A DNA stretch of 64,000 bases, from assembly GCA_029959085.1 (NCBI GenBank), contig JARWIR010000039.1:4092001-4156000 (forward strand), in the 5' to 3' direction. The stretch comes from Nemophila menziesii (taxonomy: Eukaryota > Streptophyta > Magnoliopsida > Boraginales > Hydrophyllaceae). Below are positions 34,167-46,698 of the stretch, in pieces; position 1 is the stretch's first letter; the number at the start of each line of letters is the position of its first letter. The translations under genes were made by a program, and so were the position numbers. Under the pieces are notes generated by a model. That model did not search any database and was not told the origin of the DNA. It worked only from the letters and a program-made list of their open reading frames with translations.

Positions 34167-37078
34167 AAGATATCGAATCGCTGAATGATCTGTATAAATT
34201 TCGCTCCAAGAAGATAAGAGCGAAATTTATCGAATGAATACACAACCGCTAGCAACTCCTTTTCTGTAACTGTGTAATTAATCTGAGCACCACTAAAAGT
34301 TTTACTAGCATAATAAATCGAATGAAAAACTTTCTCTTTTCTTTGTCCTAATACGGCTCCCATACATAAATCACTCGCATCACACATAACTTCAAACGGT
34401 AAATTCCAATCTGGAGGCACTACTATAGGAGCAGAAATAAGCTTTTCTTTGATTGCTTTGAAGGCCGCTAAGCAAGCTTCATCAAAAAGGAATTTGGAAT
34501 CCTTTTCAAGTAAGTTGCATAACGGTTTAGCAATCTTAGAAAAGTCTTTGATAAATCGCCTATAAAAGCCAGCATGGCCAAGAAAACTTCTTACCCCTTT
34601 AACAGAAACAGGAGGGGGAAGAGTTTTAATTACCTCTATCTTTGCTCTATCGACCTCTAAACCAACACTCGAAACTTTGTGGCCCAGAACAATACCTTCT
34701 CGAACCATGAAATGACACTTCTCCCAGTTTAACACCAAATCTGTTTCTTTGCATCTGATTAACACTTTCTCTAAATTATCTAAACATTTGTCAAAATCAT
34801 CACCAAATACAGAGAAATCATCCATAAATACTTCAAGAAAGTTATCGATCATATCCCAGAAGTTAGCCATCATGCATCTTTGAAAGGTAGCAGGAGCATT
34901 ACACAACCCAAATGGCATTCTGCGATATGCAAAAGTACCAAAGGGGCATGTAAATGTTGTTTTATGTTGATCTTCCGGAGCCACGTAAATTTGATTATAC
35001 CCTGAATAACCATCCAAGAAGCAATAGTACTCTCTTCCGGCTAATTTGTCCAACATTTGATCAATGAAGGGCAAAGGGAAGTGATCTTTTCTGGTGGCCT
35101 TGTTCAGCTTTCTGTAATCCATGCAAACTCTCCATCCAACTACCGTTCTTGAAGGAATCGCTTCATTTTTATCATTAAGCACTGTTGTCATTCCTCCTTT
35201 CTTCGGCACACACTGAACCGGACTCACCCATTCACTACTCGAAATGGGATAAATAATCCCCGCATCTAAAAGCTTGATCACCTCTTTCTTCACTACATCC
35301 TTCATAGCGGGCATTAATCTTCTTTGACCTTCAACTGAGCGTGCGTTAACATCTTCAAGTATGATTTTATGTTGACAATAGGATGGAATAATGCCTTTGA
35401 TGTCAGCAATTGTCCAACCTATTGCTTCTTTGTTGGCTCTTAACACACGCAACAGTTTATCCACTTGAGGACCTGTTAAATTAGCTGAAACAATAACAGG
35501 TAGCGTTTCATTAGTACCCAAATATGCATACCTCAAGTGTGTTGGCAATGGTTTTTCTTCCAATTCCGGAGGAGATTCCATTGAAGGCTTCTTCTTAGGG
35601 ATAATCTCCCCCGGTTCTCTCACAGGTTCATAGGCAGGACGCCTATACTTCGGATTTTCAGAATTGAGAGCTGCTACCGTTTCGGTAAGCTCCTCCATCA
35701 TCTCAGGTGAATCTAATGTCAAAGCAGCCTGCAAGATATCATCAAAATTTAAACAATTAAATACCTCTTGCGATGCTTGCTCTACTACATCTATTCTGAA
35801 GCAATCTTCCTGAGAATCTGGGAATTTCATAGCTCGAAATACATTGAATTTCACTTCTTCATCTTGTATCCTCATCGTTAATTCGCCATTTTCTACATCG
35901 ATCAATGTCCTCCCTGTGGCTAGGAACGGTCTACCCAAAATAATGGGGACATTTCTATCTGCATTGTACTCAAGTATTACGAAATCAACAGGAAATATAA
36001 GTGTACCTGCCTTAACAAGGACATCCTCAATGCGGCCTTCAGGATGAGCAAGAGACATGTCCGCCATTTGCAAGACCATAGAAGTGGGTCTTGCGTTTCC
36101 AATTTTAAGCTTGTCAAAGATTGACTTGGGCATCAAATTGATGCTTGCCCCCAAATCACATAGCGCTTTTCCTTTCCATTCTTCTCCAATTGATATCGGA
36201 ATTATGAAACTCCCCGGATCAACTAACTTCGGAGGTAATTTACTTTGACAAATCGCGCTACACTCTTCAGGAAGACCAATCATTTCATTATCACAATAAG
36301 GCCTTTTATTAGTGAGGGCCCTCTTCAAGAACTTCGAATACTTAGGAATGTCTCGAATCGCTTCTAGTAACGGAATATTAATACTTAGACCCTTCACTCT
36401 ATTAAATAATTTCTGAAAATCAGCTATATCACTCTTTTTCTGAACTCGTGATGGAAACGGTGGTGGAGGGCGATTTCTCACAATTTCATCTCTCTTTTTC
36501 GGAACTTCTCTTGGTCTTTCTATTTCTTCAACCTCAGTATCTTTCTCATTCTCCTTCTCTTTCTCACCCACTTCCTTTTCTTTTCTTGGAACTTCTTTCT
36601 CTTTCATAACAGGAAGATGAGGTGGAGGGAGGTTCTTACCACTTCGTAATGTAACGGCTTTGCAATCTTCACGTTGTATTGGATTCTCAGTATCGCTAGG
36701 GAGTTGTCCTTGTGGACGTTGATTCAGTTGTTTATTAATTTGACTCAGTTGATTCTGGAACAACTTCATATTTGATTCGGCTTCATTTTGACGTTCCATA
36801 GCTTGTGTTTGAAGAGCAATTAAATTTTCAACTGTTTTCTGAAGGGTAACTACTCCTTCTTGTGGATGGGCAGATAAAGCTTTTTGGTTCAATTTTTCAT
36901 CGTAAGTATGAGGAGCTTGTCTTTGTACATAATTACCCTGATTCCGTCCTCCTTGATAATTGTTGTGTGGTCTTGGATTATAGTTGTTACCTTGGGGACG
37001 CGGCTGATACGCATAGGTAGGATTGGCCGCCCCATTAGGATTTGAGTATTGAAACCCAGGATGGTTTCTGTTAGGCTG
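34136..37078 (-). pseudogene. Element H linker, protease, RT and RNase H
   Basis: A long open segment; the first Met of the cleanest part is at 36892 (918 aa). The protease LCDLGAS is at about residue 244, RT FMDD at about 689, and RNase H MCDASDLCMG follows. A 7-bp deletion near 34195 (A has an intact YTDHSA region) shifts the frame before the final RNase H motif. A TAG at 37079-37081 (TAT in A) separates it from the gag zinc-knuckle segment. Confidence 0.9.
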
Positions 37079-38273
37079 CTATCCATTACCACTTGAATCG
37101 AAGTTACCTCTGTTGGACATAAACATCACAGACTCTTGATTATTCGGACAACTTTCCTCATCATGATCATCTACCATACAAATCGAACACATATAAACCT
37201 CTTGTGCAGCATGCACATCTACTTTCTTACACGAAAATCCTTCTTTTACAGCTAAAGTAAGCTGCTTCAATTGTTGCTCTATGGTATTCTGAATCTTATT
37301 CTCAAGCGTAGCAAATTTTTCTTCCATATCAACATTATTCACTCCCTTAACTGGTGTTCTTACTGAATTTCACCCAACTTCATTCTTGGCTGCTCTCTCT
37401 AAAATAATTTTAGCATGAGCGGGTTGAACTTGAAGAAAACCTGCACCACATAGCGTATCCAATTTCTCTCGAAGTCCCATCAAGGCCTCTATAAAAGATC
37501 TTTAACTGTTGTTGTTCTGAAAAGCCATGAGTAGGAACTTTACGTAAACACATTTGAAATCTTGTCCAACTCTTACCCACAGTTTCATCATATTCTTGAC
37601 GGAAATGCGTCAATTCTAATTCAGCATCTAATCTCATGTTACTTGGATAATACCTGTCAAAGAAAGCAGTCTCTAATTGGTCCCAATTAGTAATCTTCGT
37701 AGGATCTTGCGTATCGTGCCATTCACTCGCTCCATCAATCACAAAAAATTTAAACGCAGCAAAATACATCTGTTCTCTTGAAACTCCTTGTGTGATATAA
37801 GAATCACATATCTGTTTAAACTTCTGTACTGCTCTAAGAGGATCTTCTGATGGTCTACCACGAAAATTCCCAAAATTTTGGAATTGAGCTAACATACCCG
37901 AATCTGGACGGAATCTCGGAACATCTATATCTGGAGCACCTACTCCTATAGCAGGAGCACGGAATGGAACTTCTGGAGGACCATTAGTAAACTACGGATC
38001 TTGATTCATCACTATCTGAACTTGAGGATTAGGAATCACTGGTGGAATTGGAGGAATAGCGCCTGTAGCCAAAGGTTGGCCATTTGCGCCTAGTTGACCT
38101 GGTTGATTATCTTGTTGATTCTGAAGATTGATATTCTCCATTCTGTTAACTAACTCTTCTACTTCTAAAGCTTCTCGTTCTCTTCTTCTCTTGTTAGCAA
38201 GTCTGATCAACGATTCTGGATTACTAAGGATCGGAGGTGTTGGCTCTAGATCCTTGAAAAGCCTTCTTCGCAT
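37079..38273 (-). pseudogene. Element H gag, broken
   Basis: The start (MRRRLFKDLEPTPP) is at 38273, as in A. A TAG at 37992-37994 replaces the tryptophan of DPWF. The capsid region (37410-37895) is open until a 2-bp deletion near 37470 shifts the frame. A TGA replaces the tryptophan of VGWN. The zinc knuckle region (37079-37342) reads CSICMVDDHDEESC. H keeps CAA at the codon that is TAA at 10513 in A. Confidence 0.88.
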
Positions 38274-38384
38274 ACACCAAACCTAAAAACCTGAAAAGAA
38301 ATAGACAAACAAAAAGCGTAAAACTGATAAAATAAAATAAATGCACTATCACTAAAGGATAAACACCGTGGTCACACGCTACCG

Positions 38385-38402
38385 TCCCCGGCAGCGGCGC
38401 CA
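38385..38402 (-). other. Element H primer-binding site (tRNA-Asp type)
   Basis: On the minus strand, TGGCGCCGCTGCCGGGGA lies 6 nt inside the 5' LTR. Confidence 0.85.
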
Positions 38403-38408
38403 AAAACT

Positions 38409-39973
38409 TGGTGGTCCTTTGTGTGTTCTAAAATAAATGCAATGAATAATCGAACCACAACCGCAAGTGTACGGTTGTCCCAAGTAGTATAACTGATAAT
38501 ACAGATTCGTTCCAAGGACGGAATGGTTGACTATAATGCTTATCTATTAATGATTGATGCACTTATGAAAACAAATAAAGGTAAAATGTTTGTTTGGTTT
38601 TGTATTAAGACTAAATAAATGAAAGACAAATATTAAAATGCAAATAAAAGCTAAGACGCAAGTAAAATGATGTATAACGCAATATGAGATGTAGCACTTG
38701 AGAACGCAAGGATCCTCCCAATCCTATTTCCTAATTTATGTTGTTTAAGGGCTAAATTAGTCAACTACAATGGTCGGGATTCTAAATTCCTTATACCCCC
38801 GTCAGGGTGGACTATAAGGCGATCCTAAAGTGTCACTAGTCCCGTCAGGGTAAATATGATCCACCGTTGGATAATTAAGTTTTATTACCTCATTGGCCCT
38901 AGGATTAGCTAAGTTAGTCAGAATCATTAACTTCTATCCTAGATTGAATAAATGGTTTTGTACCTAAACCCTCCGTCAGGATGATCCAATCGCCACTAAT
39001 TGGAATAGCCTAGATACTAACACCTGTTCCTAGTTCATGACGCTAAAAACAGTAAACATTCTCAATTTATCGAAAAGAGTAAAAGCCCTAATTTAGTTTA
39101 ATTTAACATAAACCCAAATTCAACATTCGTTATTTAATAAGATTGGGGTTCACCCATTGTTTGTTCTCAAGCACTATGAAAAGCTTAGCTCATATTAAAA
39201 AGAAATACGAAATTAAATGTAAAGGAATTCATATTGTTTACAAAATTAAAAGATAAGAAAAACCTAATTTCCGGAATCGGAATGACTACGAACGGAGATA
39301 TAGACTCTCTCCAGCTTTTGTAGCTTCTTCTCCTTCCTTCAGTTGCTTCTCTCTGGTGTTTTTAATCTTGCAGAATGTGAATTGTGTGGAAAATAGAAGT
39401 CAAGGGCTGATTTTATAGGTGGAAATTCAGACTTGGCCTTAAGCTTTTAATTAAATGAAATATAAAAGGCCCAAGTCCACTAACTTAGCCCAAAATCCCG
39501 TAACTGCTGATATGCCTTCACTAAAACGTCTTTTCCCGATGCGTTATGACTCCGATTGACCTCATTCCAGTTGCTAAAGTTCCGTAACTCGATAAGGAAT
39601 GTTTTTTCTCTTCAAAGGTCAGCAGCTAAATCATCTCTTAAGCACCTCGAAATCAACAATCTATGGCCTGGAAAATGGATTTTCAGCTCTAAAAATAATA
39701 TCTTCGGGATTTATCTTCAAGTCTTGACTCTATCTCTTGATCTTTTCACTTTATCCTTGGATTCCTCTTCTAGCTAACATCTAAAACCTGTAAACTTTAC
39801 ACTAAAAATACCAATATTACGCGCAAAAGCTTAATAAATTAAAAATGCTAGAAATTAAAGAGGAAAATCATATTATTGCATATTTAGTCCAAAAGTCTAT
39901 CAAATTGATTAAATAAACACCAACAAATGATGTCTCCTAAGGGTCGAAAATAAGAACAATTAAGGAGACATCA
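38409..39973 (-). repeat. Element H 5' LTR
   Basis: The LTR is 1565 bp, closely similar to 27194-28753 and clearly related to the LTRs of A. A TATAAAAT on the minus strand (39410-39417) is the likely TATA box. Confidence 0.93.
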
Positions 39974-40937
39974 TATGGTCTCTTGTTGGTGATGGCTCTC
40001 TTTAGGAATTTCACATACTTCAGCACATCTCTAATAGCATCTAAAAATGGTATATTAATGTTAAGACCTCTCACCACATCATGAATTTCTGATAATCATC
40101 CATATCATCTTTTTTCTGAACTCTTGAGGGGAAAGGTGGAGGAGGACGATTCTCTACAACATCCTTCTTCTTTGGATTTTCTGGAATTTTCTCCACTTCC
40201 ACCTCTTCTATTTCTTGTTCACCTTATTTCTCCACCATATCTTTTACCGTTTCCTCTTTCACAGTTTTTTATTTTTCTTTCATAACGGGAACATGAGGTG
40301 GTGATAGCTTCTTACCACTTCTGAGCGCTATAGCATTACAACATTCTCTCTGTTTTGGATCTTCAGTGTCACTTGGGAGTTGCCCTTGTGGACGCTGATT
40401 CAACTGTTTTGACATCTGAGCTATTTGATTTTCTAACATTTTGAATGCTGCAGAAGAAGCTTGTTGCTCTTGTTGTGTTTTCAATTGAAGGTTGATTAGT
40501 GTCTGTAAAGTTTGTTGAACATCTAACGCACCTTCTTGAGGTTGAGAATGTAGAGCTTTCTGATTCATAGCATCGGTATAGGTGTCTTGAGGAGGTTGTC
40601 TCTGAGATAGAATTCGTAATTTTGTCCCCCTTGGTAGTTGTTTTGTGATCTTGGTTGATAGTTATTACCTTGGGGATGCGGTTGATATGCATAAGTTGGA
40701 TTTGCAGCCCACTTGGATTTGAATATTGGAAAGCCGGATGGTTTCTGTTTGGTTGATAACCTTGACTACCTGAATTATAGTTCCCTCAGTTGAAAACAAA
40801 CATTACGGATTCTGGATTACATAGTAGAATTTATAAAGGGGATAGATATGATGGATGACAATGCTCCTAATCATGATCTTGTACACCACAGTTAGAACAC
40901 CCATATATTTCTTGTGTAACATTAATATCAACTCTCC
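39974..40937 (-). pseudogene. Element D fragment: gag-pro linker
   Basis: Decayed counterpart of about 9300-10190 of A. The best piece (40269-40568) reads MNQKALHSQPQEGA, a Q-rich stretch, then QLPSDTEDPKQRECCNAIAL. Stops and frameshifts occur throughout. It ends at TCTCC (40933-40937), the target duplication of G, and the zinc-knuckle region is cut there. Confidence 0.82.
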
Positions 40938-41611
40938 TGAAAGTCCTAGAGGGGGGGGGGGTGAATAGGATTACTAATAAGATTAATGCCTAATTAAAAA
41001 ATCTTTTGGATAAATATAAGTTTATGAAAGAACCTTCTAAGACAACTAATATATCAAACGCTTATGGGATCATGCATAGGATAAACTAGAGGTTCGATAT
41101 ATAAGTTTAACATGTAAAACGAGTTTCTATTTTCTTACTACTCTAGATGACAAAAGGTTGATAAACTAGATAAACATTATTACGATATTTATACTAGCAA
41201 GTAATCAAACATATAAAGTGCGGAAAGTAAATAGAGTAGGGATAGAAAGATACACGAGATTTATAGTGGTTCGGTTTCCCTACATCCACTACCTAAGGAA
41301 GCCTCCTTAGGATTTCAAGCTTTTCACTAAGCTTCCGTGTCTCTCTTAACCGGGTCGAGAACACAATAACCCTTACAACCTCTTCGATAACACGAAGGAC
41401 AAACACTTGTGTTATCGCAACACAAGGACAACCTCTTCGAAACCACGAAGGACAAACACTTGTGTAATTACAACACAAGGATACCAAGTATACTCCCTAT
41501 ACTTGAATTCTCTCTTAATCTATCTATTACAAGACCTAGACTTAAGAGGATAGATACAAAGTGTTTAAAGGGGTGCAAACAACTTTGCTAGATAATCTCC
41601 TAAAGAGTAGA
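40938..41611 (-). repeat. Element G 3' LTR, left part
   Basis: TGAAAGTCCTAGAG on plus, then a run of 11 G (7 in the other LTR), continuing to GTAGA (41607-41611), the target duplication of F. It matches 52379-53048. Confidence 0.92.
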
Positions 41612-43186
41612 TGATGTCTCCCTAAATGTTCTAATTTTATGCCATTGGGAGACATTATTTTTGGTGTTTATTTGATTATTTAGATAGACTTTTGGTGCTA
41701 ATATGCAATAATCCGGAATTTCCATTTTATTTCTAGTAATTTTAATTTATTAAACTTTTGCGCGTAATATTGGTATTTTTAGTGTAAAGTTTACAGGTTT
41801 TAGATGTTAGCTAGAAGAGGAATCCGAGGAGAAAGTCAAAGATCATGATATGGAGTCAAGACTTAAAGATAAATCCCGAAGATATTATTTTTAGAGCTGA
41901 AAATCTATTTTCCAGGCCATAGATTGCTGATTTCGAGGTGCTTAAGAGATGATTTAGCCGCTGACCCTTGAAGAGATTATGTTCCATATCGAGTTACGGA
42001 ACTTTAGCAACTGGAATGAGGTCAATCGGGGTCATAACGAAGCGGGAAAAGCCGTTTTAGTGGAGGTGTATCAGCAGTTACGGGATTTTGGCTTAATTAG
42101 TGGACTTGGGCTTTTCTAATTTTTACTTAATCCTTAAGTAAAAGCCCTAATCCGATTTTATGATTATAAATAGGTCTTTAGACCTTATTATTCAGTACCT
42201 CTCATTTTATTCTTCAAATCAAAACATCCTTAGAAGAGAGCGTCCAGAGAAGAAGCAGAAACAAGGAAAAGAAGAAGCTTGGAGCTGGAGACTCTCCAAT
42301 TCACAGCCAAACCAATTCCGAAATTAGGTTTCTCTGTAATTTTAATTCTGTAATCAATTATGAATTCCATTTCAATTAATTTAGTATTTCGTTTTAATAT
42401 GAGCTAAACAATTCATAGTGCTTGAGAACAAACAATGGGTGAATCCCAATTTTATTAAATAACGAATGTTGAATTTGGGTTTTTATTGAATTAAACTAAA
42501 TTAGGGCTTTTACTCTTTTCAATAAATTGAGATTATTTTACTGTTTTTAGCGTCATGAACTAGGAACAGGTGTTAGTATTTAGGCTATTCCAATTAGTGG
42601 CAATTGGATCATCCTGACGGAGGGTTTACATACAGAACCATTTATTCAATCTAGGATAGAAGCTATTGATTCTGACGAACTTAGCTAATTCTAGGGTCAA
42701 TGAGGTAATAAAACTTAAACATCCAACGGTGGATCATATTTACCCTGACGGGACTAGTGACACTTTAGGATTGCCTTATAGTCCACCCTGACGGGGGTAT
42801 AAGGAATTTAGAATCCTGACCATTGTAATTGACCAATTTAGCCCTTAAACAACATAAGTTAGGAAATAAGATTGGGAGGATCCTTGCGTTCTCAAGTACT
42901 ACATCTCATATTGCGTTTTCATTCATTTTACTTGCGTCATAGCTTCTACTTGCATTTCAATATCTGTCTTTCATTTATTTAGTCTTAATACGAAAACCAA
43001 ACAAACATTTTATTATCTTTTAGTTTCATAAGTGCATCAATCACTATTTGCTAGACATTGTGATCAACCATCCGTCCTTGGAACGAATCTGATTTATCAG
43101 TTATTACTACTTGGGACAACCGTACACTTGCGGTTGTAGTTCGATTAGCGTTTGCATTTATTTTTAGAACACACAAAGGACCACCA
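41612..43186 (+). repeat. Element F 5' LTR (mosaic)
   Basis: The LTR is 1575 bp. From 41612 to about 42240 it tracks the E LTR almost base for base, including TATAAATA at 42165-42172. From about 42300 on it tracks the reverse complement of the A/H LTR (for example 'aacaaacaatgggtgaatccc' and 'gcgtcatgaactaggaacagg'). Confidence 0.93.
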
Positions 43187-43192
43187 AGTTTT

Positions 43193-43210
43193 TGGCGCCG
43201 CTGCCGGGGA
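43193..43210 (+). other. Element F primer-binding site (tRNA-Asp type)
   Basis: TGGCGCCGCTGCCGGGGA lies 6 nt after the LTR. Confidence 0.85.
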
Positions 43211-43337
43211 CGGTAGCGTGTGACCACGGTGTTTATCCTTTAGTGATAGTTGCATTTTTTTTTGTTTTTATCAGTTTTACGCTTGTGTTTGCTTTGTTTT
43301 GTTTTACAGGCTCCTATATTCAGGTAATGATCAAGAG

Positions 43338-43961
43338 ATGAGCTATTTTCAAGGTGACAAACTAAATTTGATGCAAGAGGTACATACGGAGTCGAGGGAG
43401 TTTAGTGTGGCGTTAGAAAATTTTGGAAAAATCCAAGAAACTAGACTCAAGCGAATACGAGATGATCATGTCTCGGACCTCCTAGATATGATGCTAGATT
43501 GGGGGTGTCCCCTAGTTTTACCCACACATAATGCAATCATGGATACTTTGTACGCTCACCTTGCAGCCCCACAAGTCCAACAAAGCATAGATTGGAAGGA
43601 GTTCGTGAATTCTAGAGATAATAAATATGTGATTGGAGAGGTTGGATTACCCGAGATAGAAGCATGTATAGAAGAATGTTTTCTTGCTCAGAAATGGATT
43701 CGAGCTCAGCTTATTGAAGATAAACATGTAATTAATCCAACAAAAGCAACCCCAATATACCATGTGGAAGAGAATGAGTTTCGCCATGAGAGCAAGGAGG
43801 CGAAACGAAGGTACTACCCACCCCCTTTCAGAGATCGATTAAATAATATTCTAAAGGGGAAGGGTCTAAATATTTCACATCAAGGGAGAGGCGAGTTTAA
43901 GCGGAGGAACACCGCAAGGGCCTCAATACCATCTTCATGGAAGGTAACGCGTCGAACTTAA
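43338..43961 (+). CDS. Element F protein of unknown function (207 aa)
   Basis: The only ORF of F. The frame is open upstream to 43299, but the first ATG is at 43338 (MSYFQGDKLN), so I place the start there. Residues 1-150 are unrelated to the E protein and I do not recognise them: a possibly helical domain with ILDMMLDWG-like hydrophobic runs (visible: LLDMMLDWGCPLVLPTHN and YVIGEVGLPEIEACIEEC). The last 60 residues match the E protein: FRHESKEAKRRYYPPPF, then RGEFKRRNTARASIPSSW. This looks like a modular family with a constant basic C-terminus and an exchangeable N-terminal domain. A decayed host-gene or gag remnant as the source of the N-terminus cannot be excluded. Confidence 0.7.
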   Translation: MSYFQGDKLNLMQEVHTESREFSVALENFGKIQETRLKRIRDDHVSDLLDMMLDWGCPLVLPTHNAIMDTLYAHLAAPQVQQSIDWKEFVNSRDNKYVIGEVGLPEIEACIEECFLAQKWIRAQLIEDKHVINPTKATPIYHVEENEFRHESKEAKRRYYPPPFRDRLNNILKGKGLNISHQGRGEFKRRNTARASIPSSWKVTRRT

Positions 43962-46680
43962 AGACGTAATAAACTAAAGTGCTTCTTGGGAGACAACCCA
44001 TGCTTTAAATTGCTTTCATGTCTTTTAAATTCTTAGTGTAAATTAGAGTAATGGTTATTTATTTAGTGTTTATTTGTAAGAAATGAGGAAGGTTGGTGTT
44101 TTTGATGATTACAGAAGTTAAGGTCACGAGTTTGGGGTACCTAGAACGAAAAAGAATGAAAATTTTGGGTTCCAATACAGTAGAAACCGGGTACCCGGTT
44201 TGTAGAATGCGGGTACCCGTTTTCGGTTCTGTACCCCAGGTATCAAAACTTCGGAAGATCATAACTTGACGCTCGGAGGTCGGAATTAACTTTTTCTTGA
44301 GCCTAAACCGCATAACTTTTCGAGCTCTATCCAATGGTGAAGTCGAAAATTTCGTATGAACAGCTAAAAGTTTCTGACCCAGCGTTTTGAGGGCCGGCAT
44401 TAGTTGCGTCTCGTGGTTGCGTCTCCACTTAGCACCATTGATGACGAACCAAAGCTCCAAAAACACTTAAATTCCATCATCAAAACACCAATATATCACC
44501 AATCCTTACCTATAAACATCATCCCAACACATAATCAATCACAAATCTTTCCAAAAACACCAAGAAATTCAAGTTTTAACCCAAAAATTTCTTCACCAAA
44601 GCTTAAATTATATCCTTTAAACCTTTCCAACACCATAGAAATTAAATACCCATCTCAACTAAATCACAAATTCCACTACTGTGCCACTTTCAACAATATC
44701 AAGAGACAAAAATTTCATCAAAAGCTTTGGTAATTTGAAGGTTGGAGATTGCAAGTGCAAGGTATCAAATCATCATAAATTCCATGGCCAATCCGGTAAA
44801 ATAGCTAGAACTATTCTTTTATTTCTATTACCAGTTGGGAATTAAGATTTATTTTAGTTATTTAGCGGAGGAATTGTGAATTGTTTGAGCATATTAATAT
44901 TATATATTTTGCAAGTAATCTTTAAGTAGGTGAAAAATTGAGTTTGGGGTCATCAAAGATGACCATGAAGGTTGGAAAAGGTACGAAGAACATGATGAAG
45001 ATAAAAAGTTGGATGTTGAGGAAAGATTTTCGTAGAAGAGATGATGATTTAGAGGGTTAGGAAAAGATGAAGACTTGGAAAATATGACATGAGAGTTCGA
45101 AGTAATGAAGAACACTTTATTCAAGATGAACGCAACAAACATGATCTTTTAAGCTTGATAAAGAAGTATTCAAAACTTCAACATGAGACTACACGTAATC
45201 GGCCTAGTGCCGATACAGATATGTTTTCCTATCCTTTCTCATTTAGTGTATATTAGTTTAATTGCTTTATTGAGTCTTTTCGAGTCGTGGGGACACGACT
45301 CATTTTTGAGTTTGGGGTGGGGTTCGTTGCCTCATCCCAGTTTTTATGTGTTTATTTGTTTTAATTGCTTTCAATAAAATAATTAGGAGTTGCCTTTGAC
45401 TGTAGAAGATTTTAAATATCCCTTTTAAGCATACTTTTGATGAATCTATGATAGTAGATAGTGGACTTTAGGGAATAACATAAAACGCACTTACAATTGC
45501 ATGCTAACATAGGTAATTGATAGGAAAAATTAATGAACAATGCAAATGAAGTAAGCTTGTACTTAAGGAATATGTTTGGTGTGTAGAACGTGAAATCCTA
45601 ATTAGTAGAGAACCCACCTAGATATGAACTAAAGACAAGCTATGTACTTAGGAAAATGATAGGGGCAGTTCTTTGTTAGCCATTTGAAGCCTTTTAGCTT
45701 GTTATCCGTTATTATAATTTCATCCGTCTTAGCCCAATTTTGAGCCTTAAGCCTTTTCTTTTGTAGCCACGATATAAGCCCATTATCCCTTAGATTATTA
45801 AGCATGACCAAATGACCAGCACTTGAATCACAACTCTGAGACTTGTCTCGAGCTTGAGTTTGGGGTGGAGGGTCCACATTTGGGAAATTACATTGGGAAG
45901 GGATTATATGTGTTTGTATTGAGGCACAAAAAAGTAGATGATATTATTATTTGTAACCTTTTGCCGGGATTTGAATTTTTTTTTTAAAAAAAAAAAGAGA
46001 AAGAAAAAGAAAATTATAAGAGACATGACTTTTCACATCAAAATGATGGTCATGGGTATCTTGTACAAAAAAAAGAGACGAAATGAAAAAGAAAATAAAA
46101 AGAAAGAAAGAATAAAATAAACCGGCAAAGTGGAATATTTTTGGAATTCATCTTAGTCTCATTTGGGTTGACATTGGGGACGCAACATTAGCGCGTCAAA
46201 TGGGTAAGTGAGAACATTTTTGAGCGTAAACTCAAGCTCGAGGACATTGTTGATGGTAAGTTAGGAGAGAGCCAAAAGCTCACTTCAAATTTACCAAATA
46301 TACATCCACACCGTCCTTAAGCCATTATTAAAACCATAAAGACCTCGTGATTCCTAAGTGCATAGTGAATTTATGATTCTGTTGATAGGGAATACGCTAG
46401 GTGGAGCGTTCAAAGCGAGTTAGGATTAATGACCACCCTATAGCCATCATACAAAGATGAGTACAAGTGTAACCTTCAAGCATTGCGACTTTAATTTTAT
46501 GATTGAGATTATTTATATTTGATGTTGCATGATTAGTGTATGTATATGTTAGTTCTTAATGTTTGCTATATGAGATTTATCTTTAGCATTGCTTTAGGGT
46601 TTATTTGCTAGCTTCTATTTTCTCTTGCATCTACTTCATTCCCCTTGTTTTATTTAGTTTTGCTTTGTCGGGACGACAAA
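43962..46680 (+). other. Element F 3' untranslated internal region
   Basis: Nearly identical to that of E. It holds the paired palindrome (44185-44200 and 44209-44219), the GAGTCGTG hairpin (45282-45301) and the pre-polypurine inverted repeat (46663-46681). F has 64 extra bases (45104-45167) between two GAAGTA repeats that E lacks. Confidence 0.75.
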
Positions 46681-46698
46681 GGTTTGAGTTGGGGGTTT
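46681..46698 (+). other. Element F polypurine tract
   Basis: GGTTTGAGTTGGGGGTTT directly precedes the 3' LTR; it differs by one base from the tract of E. Confidence 0.85.

Larger units (their letters stand above)
27194..39973 (-). mobile_element. Element H: full-length but defective Athila-like element
   Basis: It spans 12,780 bp in minus orientation with LTRs at 27194-28753 and 38409-39973 and the target duplication TATGG (27189-27193 and 39974-39978). Gene order is the same as in A and similarity is high throughout. The LTRs differ by several substitutions and small indels (1560 versus 1565 bp), so H is older than A. Its coding frames carry nonsense codons and small deletions. It sits in the protease region of D. 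Confidence 0.93.

Noticed and set aside
41409..41591. 60-aa and 64-aa ORFs in the G LTR, repeated near 52846-53028
   Set aside because: They lie in both LTRs of G. The repeated CACGAAGGACAAACACTTGTG block gives apparent internal repeats but no recognisable protein.
45938..46120. Lysine-rich 60-aa ORF and its relatives near 29382-29633
   Set aside because: It arises from the A-rich tract upstream of the polypurine tract; low-complexity artefact.
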